64,000 bases of DNA, from assembly GCA_049977145.1 (NCBI GenBank), contig JBMFGW010000001.1, positions 35,095 to 99,094 of the forward strand. The letters are read 5' to 3'. Source of the DNA: JAMDCX01 sp049977145. Lineage in GTDB: Bacteria > Planctomycetota > Phycisphaerae > WQYP01. The notes under the pieces were generated by a model. It had not been told where the DNA came from. It worked only from the letters and a program-made list of their open reading frames with translations, and did no database searches. A program made the position numbers and the translations under genes. This document shows, in pieces, positions 63,361-64,000 of the stretch; within the stretch, counting starts at the first letter, position 1, and each line of letters opens with the position of its first letter.

Positions 63361-63500
63361 CACCACCGGGGCGGTCACAACCGATCAATGGCCACCCCCA
63401 AGCTCAACGGCTGCTGACGTACGACGGGTGAGGACATATACACCACGGGGGCGGCCACAACCGATCAATGGCGGGCAGGATGCCCGCCCCCCAAGCTCAC
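63361..63500. repeat. Degenerate direct repeat with a small palindrome
   Basis: CACCACCGGGGCGGTCACAA at 63361 recurs as CACCACGGGGGCGGCCACAA at 63441; both continue CCGATCAATGGC and end CCCAAGCTCA. The second copy contains an extra palindrome GGCGGGCA-GGA-TGCCCGCC (63470-63488). A separate 8-bp GC hairpin (CCACCGGC-TTT-GCCGGTGG, 63506-63524) follows and may end the PEP-CTERM transcript, although it lacks a T tail. Confidence 0.6.
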
Positions 63501-63570
63501 AATAGCCACCGGCTTTGCCGGTGGTGCAACGGACCATTGTTGCGGCCCGTTACACCATTACGCCGCCGGA

Positions 63571-64000
63571 TCACACCGTCTTCCGGCGGTTCAGCAACAG
63601 CAAGCCCAATCCGCCAATCGCCACCAAGCCCAGCGTCGCCGGTTCGGGTACCACCACATTGGCCGCCTGGATACCAACATTACTGTAACTGTCGCTGCTG
63701 CTACTCATTCCAGTAATATTATTGGTATCGGTGAAGGTCAGCGTTTCTCCCACCGTGCCGCCGGTGATATTTAGTGACAGAATACCGTAACCGTGGCCAG
63801 TACCTGTGCCATCGGTATCACTGGCAGGGCTGTAGGGCAATACCACACTGTCGGCAGTAAAACTGCCGCCGTCAGGCAGCGTCGCGGATATATTGGATTT
63901 GCTGTCGAATGAAATCAGGTACAAGTTAAGCGTTTCCGATGGCGCAATGAGGTTTGTGGTAAAGTAAAAATTGTTGGTGGACGAGCCGCCAGATGGTGCC
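63571..64000 (-). CDS. PEP-CTERM sorting-domain protein (N-terminus outside window)
   Basis: The minus frame is open from the window edge to TGA at 63571, about 142 residues. It ends VVVPEPATLGLVAIGGLGLL followed by LLNRRKTV, a textbook PEP-CTERM tail (motif, helix, basic end). The rest (FYFTTNLIAPSETLNLYLIS, GGSFTADSVVLPY, GGTVGETLTFTDTNNITG) is Ser/Thr-rich and beta-type, with no recognised domain. It should be exported and processed by an exosortase. Confidence 0.85.
   Translation of the reverse strand, partial: APSGGSSTNNFYFTTNLIAPSETLNLYLISFDSKSNISATLPDGGSFTADSVVLPYSPASDTDGTGTGHGYGILSLNITGGTVGETLTFTDTNNITGMSSSSDSYSNVGIQAANVVVPEPATLGLVAIGGLGLLLLNRRKTV

Noticed and set aside
63361..63500. 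Possible CRISPR-like direct repeats near the window end
   Set aside because: Only two degenerate copies with an inserted palindrome and no spacers of even length; it is an ordinary intergenic duplication.
1..64000. tRNA or rRNA genes
   Set aside because: I looked for T-loop and anticodon-arm patterns in the intergenic regions and saw no convincing cloverleaf; a tRNA scan would be needed to be certain.

Overview
The window looks like chromosomal DNA of a Gram-negative-type planctomycete, probably of the Phycisphaerae. The evidence is PEP-CTERM sorting tails on extracellular proteins, a remnant of the planctomycete H-X9-DG prepilin-like (DUF1559) family, lipid A synthesis (LpxB), several carbohydrate-active enzymes, and long intergenic stretches of word-like repeats. 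The taxonomic call is an inference. No plasmid, phage or CRISPR signature was seen.

Layout. 1-5.2 kb: 5'-truncated view of a suf Fe-S assembly operon (sufB, minus strand) with a good sigma70 promoter touching a Fur-like box; then a Ysc84-like lipoprotein, a PGRP-type amidase and a DUF202 protein (plus), and a TerC protein with an overlapping HExxH lipoprotein (minus). 5.4-12.6 kb: a gene-poor accessory stretch with an amidohydrolase, a small ORF and candidate sRNA driven by two mutually exclusive promoters built into one palindrome, a vapBC-type toxin-antitoxin pair with a third small gene, two families of MITE-like elements with target duplications, a truncated second vapC, peroxiredoxin and DUF488, rpmA, nifS and sod. 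12.6-23 kb: a LysM protein, a zinc-ribbon/VWA-like membrane protein, mutS (apparently leaderless), a large membrane diguanylate cyclase and a secreted GH2 enzyme. 23-27.2 kb: a minus-strand cluster of a radical SAM protein, two ferredoxin-fused MinD-like ATPases, a DUF5320-like protein, a C-GCAxxG-C-C protein and a NifX/MTH1175-like protein, resembling the orange-protein (ORP) Mo/Cu-S clusters of anaerobes. 27.6-37.4 kb: addB-addA recombination nuclease, panB, and lpxB, whose best start is an AUA codon.

37.8-47.6 kb: five co-directional genes read from one promoter (glucan phosphorylase, acetate kinase, phosphoketolase, a HAD phosphatase and a proton-pumping P-type ATPase). Together they would turn stored glucan into sugar phosphate, acetyl phosphate, acetate and ATP, with a proton pump at the end. 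47.6-50.6 kb: ECF sigma factor, membrane anti-sigma and an HtrA-like PDZ protein whose protease triad is lost. 50.9 kb: a WecA-type transferase. 52.3-53.9 kb: duplicated word-like repeats and transposase debris. 53.9-64 kb: a secreted glycan-degradation locus (a GH29-GH92 fusion, a beta-helix lipoprotein, two paralogous LamG proteins of which only one keeps a PEP-CTERM tail), an IS1182-type remnant that truncated a DUF1559 gene, and a partial PEP-CTERM protein.

Most interesting: the palindrome with back-to-back promoters at 6.7 kb, the two MITE families, the AUA-start lpxB, the GH29-GH92 fusion, the ORP-like cluster, the glucan-to-acetate operon and the catalytically dead HtrA homologue.
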